Shown: positions 26,002 to 36,914, numbered from the stretch's first letter. The stretch: 64,000 nt of DNA from Rossellomorea aquimaris (GCF_008180865.1 NZ_VTEX01000001.1:705261-769260); one strand, 5' to 3'. Numbers and translations: made by a program. Notes: generated by a model from the letters alone, not told the origin.

Positions 26002-26928
26002 CTATTCTTGAATGAATTTATCCACATCTTTCTCCATAGATGAATTTTGTGAAGCGCTAGGGACCTTTCTTTTTTCCACATTGATAAGATCGGAAGAATA
26101 AATCGAAGTGATAACTTGCCCGCCAATTACTTTTGCACGGATGAGCAGTGGCTGGTTATATGCGTTTCTAAAAGTGAAGTCGGGTCCATACCAGCTAACT
26201 GTAGCATCTCTGCCCAGAGGCACGTAAGGAACCCTCTTTGAATGATGATACCGTTCTAATATTTTTACACCAGCCTGGTCAACCGCATTAAATAAAGTGG
26301 ATGATACCTGACAAATCCCACCCCCTATATCTTCTGAGAGTTCCCCTTTTATAATCACGGGGGCTTTTTTATATCCCTTTTCTTTCGTTCTTTTTCCAAC
26401 CACACCGTTAAAGGAGAATACTTCTCCAGGGAACACAACCGTATTATTGATTCTCTCTGTCGCTAGAACGATATTTTGAGTCCGTTCCTCATTATGCTTA
26501 TTGAAATATGTGACGTATCTTCCAATAAGCTGTGTTCGGATGTGCGCAAGGATCTCACTGTCGACTTTGGGATGTAATGTCATAAGGGGTGCTTCCGTAT
26601 TGATTGACCCTCTAGAAAAGAAGAAGGAATGAACCAGCTCACGAAATCTCCGTTCATTAAGTTTGTAACCGGCTCTTTCTGAAATAATTTGATTATTCTC
26701 ATTGATATAGGCATTCTGAGGAGGGGTATAGACCTGATTTTGCACTTCTGAAACTAATTCCTCATATTGCTTTTCGTCCATTATTGGTTCATCTACCAAT
26801 GGTATACTCAATGAATTTCGTTCTATAGAAATTGGCGCATGATTTTGAAATTGAATATGTAATTGATCTTGACCATTCATCACAGGAAACAGTAATAGAC
26901 CAATTGAACTAAGTTTAATCCAGAGCAT
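26002..26928 (-). CDS. VanW-family secreted or membrane-anchored protein
   Basis: This 308-residue protein has a hydrophobic N-terminal segment (about 3-18) acting as a signal or anchor, then a non-conserved region and a VanW domain (about 140-270). Its signatures are FPGEVFSFNGVVGKRT and EDIGGGICQVSSTLFNA. VanW proteins are named after an accessory gene of vancomycin-resistance operons, but in Bacillus they are common cell-surface proteins of unknown role (for example YoaR). There are no van ligase or dipeptidase genes here. The start has GGAAGGG upstream. It is divergent from the secreted protein at 27059. Confidence 0.85.
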   Translation of the reverse strand: MLWIKLSSIGLLLFPVMNGQDQLHIQFQNHAPISIERNSLSIPLVDEPIMDEKQYEELVSEVQNQVYTPPQNAYINENNQIISERAGYKLNERRFRELVHSFFFSRGSINTEAPLMTLHPKVDSEILAHIRTQLIGRYVTYFNKHNEERTQNIVLATERINNTVVFPGEVFSFNGVVGKRTKEKGYKKAPVIIKGELSEDIGGGICQVSSTLFNAVDQAGVKILERYHHSKRVPYVPLGRDATVSWYGPDFTFRNAYNQPLLIRAKVIGGQVITSIYSSDLINVEKRKVPSASQNSSMEKDVDKFIQE

Positions 26929-27058
26929 CTGAACCCTTCCTTTCGTATGTAGTATCGGTGTAAAAGGCTTCTTTCATGTTAAATCCTAATTGCCAAAAAT
27001 TGATGGTTATGTATTTGCAGTTGTGATTAGAAACTAAGGAAAAAAAAGAGGTCTTTAC

Positions 27059-27877
27059 ATGCTTTATTTATTCAGGTTCATGATGATTGCGTCTTTACTT
27101 TTTGCCTGCAGTGCTAAACCTGCGGGGGCAATGCCTAGTTTTACTGTAGAAATACTTCCGTGGGATCAAGTGAAAGAGATTATTCCTAAGCAATCGTATT
27201 TTACGATCATTGATGTAGAAACCGGCCTTTCTTTCAAGGTACAAAGAAGAGCAGGAAGCAAACATGCGGATGTACAACCAGTTACAAAAAAAGACACGAA
27301 AATCATGAAATCCATCTATGGGGGAAAATGGAGTTGGGACCGTCGTGCAATTCTCGTTTTTGTACATGATCAACTAATATCTGCCTCAATGAACGGAATG
27401 CCGCACGGAGCAGGCGCTCTCCAAAACAATTTTCCGGGACATTTCTGCGTGCATTTTTATGGAAGTACAACCCATAAGACACCAACGCCTGATTTGGCCC
27501 ATAAGATCATGATTTTAAAAGCAGGTGGAAAACTGGATGGGTTTCTATACAAATTAGATCCCTATGAGTTGATCAGTGTCATGGAGATTGCTGTCAATCA
27601 GCATGATAAAAAGCTACTTTCACAAGTGATGTCTGGAAGTAATGGGTCCTTAAAGGAAACCCTTAAGAGAGTGAAACATATGGATGTTACTAAAAGATCG
27701 ATACTTCCTGTAGAGGATTTACCTGCACTTGTTGGGATGAAGCTAAAGGTTAGAGTGAAATGGATACGATCGAATCAATCTCAAGAAGAAAATAACGTTC
27801 AATTCATCATTCGGAAAGATGCGATTGAGGATCAATGGAAAATTGATGGTCATGCATTTCTTGAGGAAATGGATTAA
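27059..27877 (+). CDS. Secreted protein of unknown function
   Basis: The 272-residue product has a cleavable signal peptide (hydrophobic 2-17, likely cut after PAGA). An extracellular domain follows with well-spaced motifs: YFTIIDVETGLSFKVQRRAGS (about 48-68), GGKWSWDRRAILV (near 90-102) and a histidine-rich GHFCVHFYGSTTHKTPTPD (about 130-148). Its H, C and S pattern hints at a cell-wall-associated enzyme domain that I recall from hypothetical Bacillus proteins, but I cannot name it. The last 100 residues look like an unrelated alpha/beta extension. It diverges from a VanW gene, another surface protein. Confidence 0.75.
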   Translation: MLYLFRFMMIASLLFACSAKPAGAMPSFTVEILPWDQVKEIIPKQSYFTIIDVETGLSFKVQRRAGSKHADVQPVTKKDTKIMKSIYGGKWSWDRRAILVFVHDQLISASMNGMPHGAGALQNNFPGHFCVHFYGSTTHKTPTPDLAHKIMILKAGGKLDGFLYKLDPYELISVMEIAVNQHDKKLLSQVMSGSNGSLKETLKRVKHMDVTKRSILPVEDLPALVGMKLKVRVKWIRSNQSQEENNVQFIIRKDAIEDQWKIDGHAFLEEMD

Positions 27878-27993
27878 GGATCAATCATATACATTATTTA
27901 CCTCCAGTGGATGAATTCTTATTCTCTATGTGCGTTTTTAATATGCAAAATAGGGAAAAGGGTATATAAATAAATCGTGGAGGGAACACACCG

Positions 27994-28614
27994 ATGTTTG
28001 ATTTTGTAATAAATTTAATTAAGGAGCTTGGAATGTGGGGGTTATTCGCTGGAAATGCAATTGAAGCGTCATCCTTGCCATTTCCGGGAGCCCTCGTGAC
28101 ACTGACATATGGTTACCTTTTAGATCCATCTTGGACGAAGCTGATCATTTTAGCATTCACAAGCAGCTTGGTTTATACGGTATGTAGTTATATCCCATAT
28201 GGAATAGGATATAAATTAAAAGATAAACTCAATGAAAAAACCAGCTCAAAGAAATTAGCTAAAGGTCAAAAATGGTTTCGGAAATGTGGATTGTGGAGTA
28301 TTGCCATCACGAGACCGCTTGGCATTGGTAACTATATTTCTTATGTTGCAGGTATTAGTAAAGTGAATAAATGGACATTTGGCGGATTAACGTTCATCGG
28401 AATCTTCCCAATTACCCTCACGATGTTAATAGTCGGCAAGAATGGAAATCTCAAGTATGTACAGTCATTGATGAGTAACATACAAACCTACCTTCTCATT
28501 GGAGGGGCTATACTGTTGATTGGTTTCTTATCATATAAATACTTTTTTAGATTTAAGGAAAAAAACACCAGCTGCTTGGACGATGAGTCAAGCATAGCAA
28601 AACAAACCGAATAA
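27994..28614 (+). CDS. DedA-family membrane protein
   Basis: The DedA/SNARE-associated family includes flippases for undecaprenyl phosphate and phosphatidylethanolamine. This 206-residue protein has an N-terminal re-entrant stretch (NAIEASSLPFPGALVTLTYGYL, about 20-42) and the conserved arginine-glycine motif RPLGIGNYISYVAGIS (about 104-119), with hydrophobic segments near 45-68, 125-148 and 165-185. GGAGGG precedes the ATG. The charged C-terminal tail is short. It stands alone at the end of the inserted region, just before mutS. Confidence 0.88.
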   Translation: MFDFVINLIKELGMWGLFAGNAIEASSLPFPGALVTLTYGYLLDPSWTKLIILAFTSSLVYTVCSYIPYGIGYKLKDKLNEKTSSKKLAKGQKWFRKCGLWSIAITRPLGIGNYISYVAGISKVNKWTFGGLTFIGIFPITLTMLIVGKNGNLKYVQSLMSNIQTYLLIGGAILLIGFLSYKYFFRFKEKNTSCLDDESSIAKQTE

Positions 28615-28622
28615 ACAAGACA

Positions 28623-28658
28623 TCGATTCGCTCCTCATTTGGGAAGCGGATTTTTTGT
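28623..28658 (+). terminator. Terminator after dedA-family gene
   Basis: ATTCGCTC..GGGAAGCGGAT pairs imperfectly and is followed by TTTTTTG. Confidence 0.65.
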
Positions 28659-28741
28659 GAGAAAAGGAGATGTACACACTGATCGTAAATTGACCAGAAC
28701 CGGTTTCCTCAATCTACTACATGCTCCAACCGTTTTACGTG

Positions 28742-28750
28742 TGATATAAT
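28742..28750 (+). promoter_or_regulatory. Extended -10 promoter for mutS-mutL
   Basis: TGATATAAT is TG-N-TATAAT, a full extended -10 element, 48 bases before the mutS ATG. No clear -35 hexamer is seen, which an extended -10 promoter can tolerate. Confidence 0.5.
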
Positions 28751-28797
28751 GAATAGTCGAGATTAGTAGATTTACATGGAAAGGTTTGAATGAAACC

Positions 28798-31419
28798 ATG
28801 ACACAATATACCCCAATGATAAAACAATACTTACAAGTAAAGGCAGAATACCAAGATGCCTTTTTATTTTTTCGTTTAGGTGATTTTTATGAAATGTTTT
28901 TTGACGATGCCATAGCAGCATCACAGGAACTTGAAATAACGTTAACAAGTCGTGATGGGGGAGGGAAGGAACGTATTCCCATGTGTGGAGTTCCTTATCA
29001 TTCTGCTCCTAACTACATAGAGCAGCTCATCGATAAAGGTTTTAAAGTAGCAATTTGTGAACAAACCGAAGATCCGAAACAAGCTAAGGGAGTTGTGCGG
29101 AGAGAAGTTGTTCAGCTCATTACACCCGGTACGGTTATGGATGGTAAAGGCCTGAATGACAAAGAGAACAACTATATTGCTTCTGTAACAGATTTTAAAG
29201 ATGAAACTTACGGACTTTCTTATAGTGACTTAACAACAGGGGAAACAAAAGTGACTTTGGTCACAGATGGTCTTCAAGCATTGTTGAATGAATTATCTAC
29301 GATTGGTGCGAAGGAAGTCGTCATTCACCCCGATCTAAATGAAGCGGTACAAGGAAAGATTAAAGAACGAAACGAAGTTACCTTGTCATATGAGAAAGGA
29401 GCTGAAGGTGGAGGAGATTTTGCTCATCTCGTTGCCCCTTTAAAACAAGATAAACTAATAAAAGCTTCCTCCCTCCTTTTTCACTACCTCTTCCGTACAC
29501 AGAAGAGAAGCCTTGATCATTTACAAATTGTTGAGACATATCAGCTGCATCAATTTATGAAAATGGATTACTATTCGAAGCGAAATCTGGAGTTGACGGA
29601 AACGATCCGCTCAAAAGGAAAGAAAGGTTCGCTTCTTTGGCTATTAGATGAAACGATGACGGCTATGGGAGCCCGGTTACTCAAGCAATGGATCGATCGA
29701 CCACTTATTCATAAACAGGACATTCAAAGACGTCAAACGGTTGTTGAGGTGCTATTGGAGCGATTCTTTGAGAGGCAGGACCTTAGAGAAAGATTAAAGG
29801 AAGTGTATGACCTAGAGAGGCTTGCGGGGCGGGTTGCGTTCGGTAATGTGAATGCACGTGATTTGATTCAGCTGAAAAAATCACTTCAGCAAGTACCTGT
29901 GTTAAAACACCTGGTGGGATCACTCGAAAATGAAGCAACCGATGATCTCGTAAGGAAACTTGATCCATGTGAAGAGCTGACAGATCTTCTTGACCTGGCT
30001 TTAGTGGAAAATCCCCCTCTTACAATTAAAGAGGGAAGTCTGATTCGGGATGGGTATCATAATGAGCTTGATCAATATCGTGATGCAAGTAGAAACGGGA
30101 AGTCCTGGATTGCTCAGCTCGAACGTGATGAAAGGGAAAGGACTGGAATCCGGTCCCTTAAAGTTGGATTTAACAGGGTCTTTGGCTATTATATCGAAGT
30201 AACGAGAGCAAACCTTCAACACCTGGAAGAAGAACGCTATGAAAGAAAACAGACATTAACGAATGCTGAACGTTTCATCACCCCTGAGTTAAAGGAGAAA
30301 GAAGCGCTTATCCTTCAGGCCGATGAAAAAAGTGTGGAATTGGAATATGAACTGTTCCTTGGAATTCGTGAGAGAGTCAAGGAATTCATCCCCCGCCTGC
30401 AGAGGCTCGCGAAACTCGTAAGTGAATTGGACGTTCTCCAGTGCTTTGCAACGGTAAGTGAAAAGCGTCATTATATCCGCCCTGTCTTTAATGAAGAAAG
30501 AATAATCAGGTTGAGGGACGGACGTCATCCGGTTGTGGAAAAGGTGATGGGTGCTCAGGAATATGTTCCGAACGACTGCTATATGGATCAAGAAAAAGAA
30601 GTCTTTCTTATCACAGGACCGAATATGTCGGGGAAAAGCACTTATATGAGACAAGTGGCTTTAACGAGTATTCTTGCTCAAATTGGGTGTTATGTTCCTG
30701 CCAGTGAAGCAAACCTGCCAATCTTTGATCAAGTATTTACGCGAATTGGGGCAGCGGATGATCTGATTTCAGGTCAAAGTACTTTCATGGTGGAGATGTT
30801 AGAGGCAAAAAATGCGATCATCAACGCGACTCAGCAGAGTTTAATATTATTTGATGAAATTGGACGCGGTACCTCCACTTATGACGGCATGGCTTTGGCC
30901 CAAGCGATTATTGAATACATTCATGAACATATACGGGCAAAAACCTTATTCTCCACTCACTATCATGAGCTGACGGTTCTTGAAGAAGAATTACAAAAGG
31001 TGAAAAACGTACATGTAAGTGCCATGGAACAAAACGGGAAGCTCGTTTTCCTTCATAAAATCAAAGAGGGAGCAGCTGACAAAAGTTATGGAATTCACGT
31101 TGCCGAACTTGCAGAACTACCTGAAGCCCTGATTGAAAGAGCAAACGAAATCCTTCTTGAGCTTGAGCGTAAGGATGAGACTTCTCACTACAGAGAAGTG
31201 GCTGTTGCGAGGGAATCAGCTGTTGAGAAACACGAGCCAAGTGAAGAAGAACTTGCCCAGCTCTCCTTTTTTTCTGATGAGAAGAAGGAGATCAAAGAAA
31301 AGCTTACTTCTAAAGAAAAGAAATGCTTAGAGGAGCTTAAAAAACTCGATATCCTGGAGATGACTCCCTTGGATGCAATGAACACTCTCTACGTGATCCA
31401 AAAAAAGTTAAAAAATTAA
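28798..31419 (+). CDS. mutS: DNA mismatch repair protein MutS
   Basis: MutS recognises mismatches and recruits MutL. The 873-residue protein has the mismatch-binding N-terminal domain with [12 protein letters not shown] near 26-37 (the F and E that contact the mismatch), connector, lever and clamp regions, and the ATPase with Walker [10 protein letters not shown] near 607-615 and [10 protein letters not shown] helix-turn-helix dimer region and a charged tail follow. The ATG at 28798 gives an N-terminus ([12 protein letters not shown]) matching B. subtilis; an in-frame TTG at 28786 sits too close to AAAGG. mutL starts 13 bases after the stop. Confidence 0.97.
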   Translation: MTQYTPMIKQYLQVKAEYQDAFLFFRLGDFYEMFFDDAIAASQELEITLTSRDGGGKERIPMCGVPYHSAPNYIEQLIDKGFKVAICEQTEDPKQAKGVVRREVVQLITPGTVMDGKGLNDKENNYIASVTDFKDETYGLSYSDLTTGETKVTLVTDGLQALLNELSTIGAKEVVIHPDLNEAVQGKIKERNEVTLSYEKGAEGGGDFAHLVAPLKQDKLIKASSLLFHYLFRTQKRSLDHLQIVETYQLHQFMKMDYYSKRNLELTETIRSKGKKGSLLWLLDETMTAMGARLLKQWIDRPLIHKQDIQRRQTVVEVLLERFFERQDLRERLKEVYDLERLAGRVAFGNVNARDLIQLKKSLQQVPVLKHLVGSLENEATDDLVRKLDPCEELTDLLDLALVENPPLTIKEGSLIRDGYHNELDQYRDASRNGKSWIAQLERDERERTGIRSLKVGFNRVFGYYIEVTRANLQHLEEERYERKQTLTNAERFITPELKEKEALILQADEKSVELEYELFLGIRERVKEFIPRLQRLAKLVSELDVLQCFATVSEKRHYIRPVFNEERIIRLRDGRHPVVEKVMGAQEYVPNDCYMDQEKEVFLITGPNMSGKSTYMRQVALTSILAQIGCYVPASEANLPIFDQVFTRIGAADDLISGQSTFMVEMLEAKNAIINATQQSLILFDEIGRGTSTYDGMALAQAIIEYIHEHIRAKTLFSTHYHELTVLEEELQKVKNVHVSAMEQNGKLVFLHKIKEGAADKSYGIHVAELAELPEALIERANEILLELERKDETSHYREVAVARESAVEKHEPSEEELAQLSFFSDEKKEIKEKLTSKEKKCLEELKKLDILEMTPLDAMNTLYVIQKKLKN

Positions 31420-31432
31420 TGGAGGTGAAACT

Positions 31433-33322
31433 GTGGTAAAAATATTTCAGCTTGATGATTCGCTTTCCAATAAAATTGCCGCCGGTGAAGTTGTAGAAAG
31501 ACCGGCTTCTGTCGTGAAGGAGCTCCTTGAAAACAGTATAGATGCAGGCGGATCCGTAATCGAAATTCATATCGAAGAAGCAGGCTTACATTCGATACGC
31601 ATCATTGATAATGGAGACGGTATCGAAGAGGATGATGTGAAAACAGCTTTCAAACGCCATGCAACCAGTAAAATCAAAGACGAAAATGATTTATTCCGTA
31701 TCCGGACATTGGGATTTAGAGGAGAAGCCCTGCCCAGTATTGCTTCCGTTTCCCATTTTGAGCTGAAAACGAGTACGGGAGATGGTCCAGGTACGTATAT
31801 CGAACTTGAAGGTGGAGAAATCAACTCACTCGAAAAAACATCGTCAAGAAAAGGCACAGATATCACAGTTTCACACTTGTTCTTCAATACACCTGCACGA
31901 TTAAAATATATGAAAACCATTCATACTGAGTTGGGAAACATTACAGATGTGGTGAACCGGATTGCCCTGGCACATCCTACCGTTTCAATCAAGCTTTTGC
32001 ACAACGGTAAGGCACTACTACACACCAATGGTAATGGAGATGTCCTGCAGGTTCTGGCAGCTATCTATGGGGTAGGAATTGCCAAAAAGATGGTTCCGAT
32101 TGAAGTCAGCTCACTTGACTTCAAGGTTAAGGGCTACATCTCCCTGCCGGAGGTTACACGTGCTTCCAGAAATTATATTTCAACGATGATCAATGGAAGG
32201 TTTATAAAAAACTATGCTTTGGCGAAAGCAATCGGCGAGGGGTATCACACACTTCTTCCTATTGGTCGTCACCCCATCGTCCTTCTTAGCATAGAGATGG
32301 ATCCCATTCTGGTAGATGTGAATGTACATCCTTCCAAGATGGAGGTCCGCATTAGTAAAGAAAGTGAATTAAACACAATAGTTACGGAAGGAATCAAAAG
32401 GGTGTTCAAAGGAAAAGAATTGATTCCTTCAGGATCCGTGGCACCGAAGATTGTACAGCCAAAATCAGAGCAAACGTTTATGAACCTGGACCATTCGGCT
32501 AAAACTCATGCGAAAGAGGAAATGGCGGGATTTGCAGGTGCGGTTCGTGAACGGTTAGTTCCTAAAGAAGAACCGGAAAAGCTTTATGAGCCAAAAACAG
32601 ATATGAACGAATCCCATGAGGCAGAAATCCCTGGTACAGATGAACCGGCAGTTCCGGACTTAACGCGCACAATTGACGAAGAAATGGAATTCCAGGATAC
32701 TAATGGGGAAGAAGTATTCCATGAAAAAGGTCACTCTCCTAGAGTTCCTCCACTTTATCCTGTTGGCCAAATGCACGGTACTTATATCTTTGCCCAAAAT
32801 GATCGCGGCCTATATATCATTGATCAACATGCAGCTCAAGAACGAATAAAATATGAGTTCTTTAAAGAAAAAGTGGGGGAGGTTGCGAAGGAGCTCCAAG
32901 AACTCCTGGTCCCACTTACCCTTGAATTTTCTACAGATGAGTACATTAAAATTAATGAATACCGCCATCTTCTGGAAGAAGTCGGTGTGTTTCTGGAAGA
33001 ATTCGGATACAATAGCTTTATTGTACGGGCTCATCCTCAATGGTTTCCAAAAGGGGAAGAACAGCAAACCATTGAAGATATGATCGAACAGGTGTTGAAA
33101 ATGAACAGGGTTGATATCAAAAAACTCCGGGAAGAAGCAGCTATTATGATGAGTTGCAAAGGTTCGATCAAGGCGAACCATCATTTGCGCAATGAAGATA
33201 TGCAAGCTTTACTGGACGAACTGAGAAGAACCAGTGACCCATTTACCTGTCCACACGGGCGACCAATTATCATCCACTATTCAACTTATGAAATGGAAAA
33301 GATGTTTAAACGAATAATGTAA
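31433..33322 (+). CDS. mutL: DNA mismatch repair endonuclease MutL
   Basis: MutL links MutS to strand removal and, in Bacillus, nicks DNA itself. The 629-residue protein has the GHKL ATPase ([17 protein letters not shown] near 14-30, [11 protein letters not shown] near 98-108), a low-complexity linker (about 340-430), and a C-terminal endonuclease domain with the metal motif [12 protein letters not shown] starting at D464. CPHGRP near the end is another nuclease metal motif. It begins with GTG (31433) behind a perfect GGAGGTGA. It is co-transcribed with mutS and followed by a terminator. Confidence 0.97.
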   Translation: MVKIFQLDDSLSNKIAAGEVVERPASVVKELLENSIDAGGSVIEIHIEEAGLHSIRIIDNGDGIEEDDVKTAFKRHATSKIKDENDLFRIRTLGFRGEALPSIASVSHFELKTSTGDGPGTYIELEGGEINSLEKTSSRKGTDITVSHLFFNTPARLKYMKTIHTELGNITDVVNRIALAHPTVSIKLLHNGKALLHTNGNGDVLQVLAAIYGVGIAKKMVPIEVSSLDFKVKGYISLPEVTRASRNYISTMINGRFIKNYALAKAIGEGYHTLLPIGRHPIVLLSIEMDPILVDVNVHPSKMEVRISKESELNTIVTEGIKRVFKGKELIPSGSVAPKIVQPKSEQTFMNLDHSAKTHAKEEMAGFAGAVRERLVPKEEPEKLYEPKTDMNESHEAEIPGTDEPAVPDLTRTIDEEMEFQDTNGEEVFHEKGHSPRVPPLYPVGQMHGTYIFAQNDRGLYIIDQHAAQERIKYEFFKEKVGEVAKELQELLVPLTLEFSTDEYIKINEYRHLLEEVGVFLEEFGYNSFIVRAHPQWFPKGEEQQTIEDMIEQVLKMNRVDIKKLREEAAIMMSCKGSIKANHHLRNEDMQALLDELRRTSDPFTCPHGRPIIIHYSTYEMEKMFKRIM

Positions 33323-33324
33323 AA

Positions 33325-33366
33325 ATAGCCGATGGAATACTGCGAATCCATCGGCTGTTTCTATTT
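33325..33366 (+). terminator. mutL terminator
   Basis: AGCCGATGGA pairs with TCCATCGGCT and is followed by GTTTCTATTT. Confidence 0.85.
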
Positions 33367-33517
33367 AGTTTTAAACACCAGTGTCGAAAGGTATAATTCG
33401 TTTAAACACCCTACCAACAGCATACAAGGTACTGAAAAGATGATGCTGAATAGGTGATTTTGTATCAAAAATATGCCTCACCCAATAAATATGAGGCATA
33501 GGTTGTCCAATTAATAA

Positions 33518-33955
33518 TTATCCAGATGTTGCAATAGCACTAAAACTCTCAGGACCGACCCTGATAGTCCCAATAGCTGAGGCGCTTATATATGCGGTAT
33601 ATACTAAAGGTCCACTTTCCGGCTTAGGCGCGTTAAAGTTTGCGCCAGAAAATGTAATGAGCTGTGGTCCCAAAATCTCCAGACTCAATTGCTGTTCAGC
33701 AGAATATACAGTAGTTAAACCTGATTGTTGCGTCCCCCTTACTACAGTGATAGTGACACTAGTTGCAAGCGGAATTAAAGGTAACTGTACAGCGACAGTT
33801 CCACTGAACTCGACTCTTATCTGTCCAACAGTTGCCTTTGTTACGTCCAACCCCACCACACCAAATAAAGAATCGGTACCTACAAGGATTGGGGTAGTTA
33901 AGGTGTTAGCCAAACTGGCATTTTGACTTGTTCTACCATCTAGAAAGATACCCAT
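33518..33955 (-). CDS. Putative spore-surface beta-sandwich protein
   Basis: This 145-residue protein lacks cysteines and charged clusters and is dominated by T, S, V, L and G in short alternating strands (VEFSGTVAVQLPLIPLATSVTITVV). It ends in IRVGPESFSAIATSG. The composition and length recall exosporium and coat-surface jelly-roll proteins of bacilli (ExsF/BxpB-like or BclA C-terminal domains), but I cannot show homology by eye. Of two adjacent ATGs (33958, 33955) the second is better spaced from AGGAGG. A sigma-E-like promoter lies just upstream, which supports expression in the mother cell. Confidence 0.6.
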   Translation of the reverse strand: MGIFLDGRTSQNASLANTLTTPILVGTDSLFGVVGLDVTKATVGQIRVEFSGTVAVQLPLIPLATSVTITVVRGTQQSGLTTVYSAEQQLSLEILGPQLITFSGANFNAPKPESGPLVYTAYISASAIGTIRVGPESFSAIATSG

Positions 33956-33980
33956 CATCTCACCTCCTTTTTTCTAATCT

Positions 33981-34011
33981 AGTATATGTTATGTAATTCT
34001 ACTATTTATGA
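33981..34011 (-). promoter_or_regulatory. Candidate sigma-E promoter for the putative spore-surface gene
   Basis: On the minus strand TCATAAA (34011-34005) and CATATACT (33988-33981) resemble the sigma-E -35 and -10 elements (kmATATT, CATACAMT) with a 16-base spacer, slightly longer than usual. It lies about 25 bases before the start codon. Confidence 0.4.
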
Positions 34012-34529
34012 CTGTGCTGGTTGATTATAAATGATAAATACATAATAAACGAACGCTGTGTAGTTGATTTCGGATCATACTGGTAGGGGATGACGGTAGT
34101 AATTTGTAATTATATCAATCTTTATAAAAAGTATTAGATGAGATGAGTGGGTATAGGCACAAAAAGGGTGATAATAAGAGTGGTATGCCTAAAATGATTT
34201 TAATGCTAAATGTAATAAGAGTATTACACTTGAATGATATTGATTACAATAATTATATTATGGAAACTTATATAACTTCCGTTTCCATTCTTTCAATAAT
34301 TATTTAGTAATAGATTATTAGCGTTTTTTTCAAAAAGAAACAGTATCAAAGTGAACGAGTCTGACACATACTTATTCTCCATTATATGAAAGTACTTTAT
34401 TGCCATTTCGTTATCTATATATGAAATTTATCAGAATGCATTTTTGTTGAAGGAATTCTTCTCACAAAAAGCTAATACTAAGATATAGATATTTTCAGAA
34501 AATTCAATATATAAATAGGGGGAAATGGA
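34012..34529. other. A+T-rich gap before the penicillin-acylase gene
   Basis: These 518 bases are A+T-rich. I see no RNA gene, repeat or convincing coding region; the best frame is an unsupported 40-codon one at 34185. It presumably holds the promoters of the two divergent genes on each side. Confidence 0.5.
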
Positions 34530-36914
34530 ATGAATGGAGGCATAGAGCTTCTAAGGGAGAAAAAGAATAAACGCCTTAAAATTACATTATGGACAGCGGG
34601 ATCCATTCTATTTATCATGCTTGGAATCCTTATTTTTGCAAATTATTACATTGACAGATCTCTGCCTGTAACATCTGGTACCATTTCTTTAAATGGGTTA
34701 TCCCAAGATGTAGAAGTGATCAGGGATAAAGACGGCGTGCCCCATATTCTAGCTCAAAATGAAAAAGACCTGTATATGGCACAGGGTTATGTACAGGCCC
34801 AGGATCGTCTATTCCAAATGGACCTAAGCAGAAGACAGGCTTCAGGGCGATTGAGTGAAGTGGTCGGTGAGAAAGCAATTGATCGGGACAAGTTCTTCCG
34901 GACATTTGGTTTGCGGAGGGCAGCGGAGGTTTCATTTACTGCATATCCTGATGAAGCGAAGCAGCTTCTCGAATGGTATGCAGATGGGGTCAACGCTTAT
35001 ATGCAAGAAGCCAAAGATGAAGGAAGGCTCCCTATAGAATTCACCCTGCTTGGTTACAAACCTGAAAGATGGACTCCAATCGATTCATTAACCATCGGGA
35101 AGTATATGGCATTTGATTTAGGGGGCCACTGGCAAGGTCAGGCTTTCAGGTATTGGGCATTAGAAAACATGCCTAAGGATAAAGCGTATGATTTGTTCCC
35201 TTCATACCCTGAAGACGCTCCTGCCATTCTATCAGATATAGGAGAAGTTCAGGTTGATATGGAGCAATCATTTGCCGGTGCAGTCATTCCACCTGAATTT
35301 AATGGGAGCAACAACTGGGTGGTAAGTGGAGAGAAAACAGCCAGTGGTAAACCCCTCCTGGCAGACGACCCCCACCTCTCATTAGGAACTCCTTCCATAT
35401 GGTATCAGATGCACCTGGAATCACCACAAGTCAATGTGAGTGGAGTAATTTTTGCCGGTATTCCAGGAATCATCCTTGGTCATAATAAGCAAATTGCATG
35501 GGGGGTAACAAATACGGGACCTGATGTTCAGGACTTATATGTAGAAAAACAAAATGAAGAAGATCCTTCTCTGTTTTTATATGATGAAAATTGGGAAAGG
35601 GCAACGGTCATAGAAGAGCCCATTAAAGTAAAAGATGGTGACACCATTCCTTATGAAGTCACGATCACAAGACATGGTCCGGTGATTTCAGAATTTGCTC
35701 ATCAAAATGAAAGTGGAAAAGTACTATCAATGAGATGGACAGCTCTTGATCCAAGTCTGGAACTTCTCGCAATCCTTAACATCAATAAGGCAAAGGATTG
35801 GGATGAATTTGAAGAAGCCTTAAAGGACTTCCACGTTCCTACACAAAATTTCGTTTTTGCCTCAGAGGATGGAACGATTGCGTATAAGGCCAATGGGAAA
35901 ATTCCTATCAGGAAAAAAGGGGACGGACTTCTGCCTGTACCGGGGTGGGATTCTGATTATGAATGGGAAGGATTTATACCATTCGAAGAGCTTCCAAAAG
36001 TCATCAATCCAGAATCGGGTTTCATTGCAACAGCGAATAATAAAGTAGTTACTGATGAATATCCATATCATATTAGTCACCACTGGGCTCAGCCATATCG
36101 GTACATGAGAATATCGGAGTATATAGAAGCGGAAAAGGAATTCACTCTTTCGGATATGAAAGACCTTCAAATGGATCAGATGAATTTACATGCACGTGAA
36201 ATGGTTCCTATTCTGATTGAAGATATGGAAAGCGGCTCATTAACTGCTAAAGAAAAAGCAGCTGTTGAGCTGCTGAAGTCCTGGAACATTAAAGATGATA
36301 AAAAACAAGCTGCTCCACTCGTTTTTCATCAGTGGATGAACGAAATTTCCACTGGCCTATTTAAAAAAGATATTCCAAAAGATATGATGAAACTGTTTGA
36401 AGGCCGTCAAAGTGTCGTGGATGAACTCATCCGAAAAGCTCATAACGGAGAGGAATCTCAGTGGTTTGTGGACAGAGGAGGATACCAGACTTTCTTAACA
36501 GCTTCACTTACCCAAGCATTAGACGAGCTGGAAGAAGCATATGGTTCTTCTATGGAAGAGTGGGAGTGGGGACTGTATCATAGAGTATACTTTGAACACC
36601 CTTTATCGGGAGCTTCTTCCGTGTTGAAATGGTTCTTAAATGACAGGGATCCCGAGCCGTTGGGAGGAAGTAGAGTGACGGTGGGTGCTGCAAGTTACAA
36701 TGAGAGTGGAATCGTCAATCATGGTGCTTCGTGGAGATTTGTTATTGATACAGAGAACATGAACAATGGCTATCATATTGTAGGCCCTGGCCAAGCGGGG
36801 CATTATAAAAGTAAATGGTATCAAAATCAAATGGACGCGTGGAAAAACGGGGACTATCATCAAACATCCATCTCAAACCGAGATGGGGACAGGTTAATAT
36901 TAAAAGCAAATTAA
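34530..36914 (+). CDS. Penicillin acylase family (Ntn-hydrolase) membrane-anchored protein
   Basis: The 794-residue protein has an N-terminal membrane anchor (about 16-40) and the penicillin G acylase fold. The alpha-type region (about 45-265) is followed by the self-cleavage junction FNGSNNWVVSG near 265-275, where the serine becomes the N-terminal nucleophile of the beta chain. GIPGIILGHN..IAWGVTN (about 312-335) is another family signature, as is a late HNGEES region. Members hydrolyse penicillins, acyl-homoserine lactones or other amides; the substrate here is unknown. Quorum quenching is one possibility. AGGGGG precedes the ATG, and a terminator follows. Confidence 0.9.
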   Translation: MNGGIELLREKKNKRLKITLWTAGSILFIMLGILIFANYYIDRSLPVTSGTISLNGLSQDVEVIRDKDGVPHILAQNEKDLYMAQGYVQAQDRLFQMDLSRRQASGRLSEVVGEKAIDRDKFFRTFGLRRAAEVSFTAYPDEAKQLLEWYADGVNAYMQEAKDEGRLPIEFTLLGYKPERWTPIDSLTIGKYMAFDLGGHWQGQAFRYWALENMPKDKAYDLFPSYPEDAPAILSDIGEVQVDMEQSFAGAVIPPEFNGSNNWVVSGEKTASGKPLLADDPHLSLGTPSIWYQMHLESPQVNVSGVIFAGIPGIILGHNKQIAWGVTNTGPDVQDLYVEKQNEEDPSLFLYDENWERATVIEEPIKVKDGDTIPYEVTITRHGPVISEFAHQNESGKVLSMRWTALDPSLELLAILNINKAKDWDEFEEALKDFHVPTQNFVFASEDGTIAYKANGKIPIRKKGDGLLPVPGWDSDYEWEGFIPFEELPKVINPESGFIATANNKVVTDEYPYHISHHWAQPYRYMRISEYIEAEKEFTLSDMKDLQMDQMNLHAREMVPILIEDMESGSLTAKEKAAVELLKSWNIKDDKKQAAPLVFHQWMNEISTGLFKKDIPKDMMKLFEGRQSVVDELIRKAHNGEESQWFVDRGGYQTFLTASLTQALDELEEAYGSSMEEWEWGLYHRVYFEHPLSGASSVLKWFLNDRDPEPLGGSRVTVGAASYNESGIVNHGASWRFVIDTENMNNGYHIVGPGQAGHYKSKWYQNQMDAWKNGDYHQTSISNRDGDRLILKAN

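Noticed and set aside
26002-26928. Vancomycin resistance from the VanW gene
   Set aside because: VanW alone gives no resistance, and no vanHAX-type genes are nearby.
34185-34307. A 40-codon frame starting MPKMILMLNV in the A+T-rich gap
   Set aside because: It has no ribosome-binding site and its composition is that of A+T-rich noncoding DNA.
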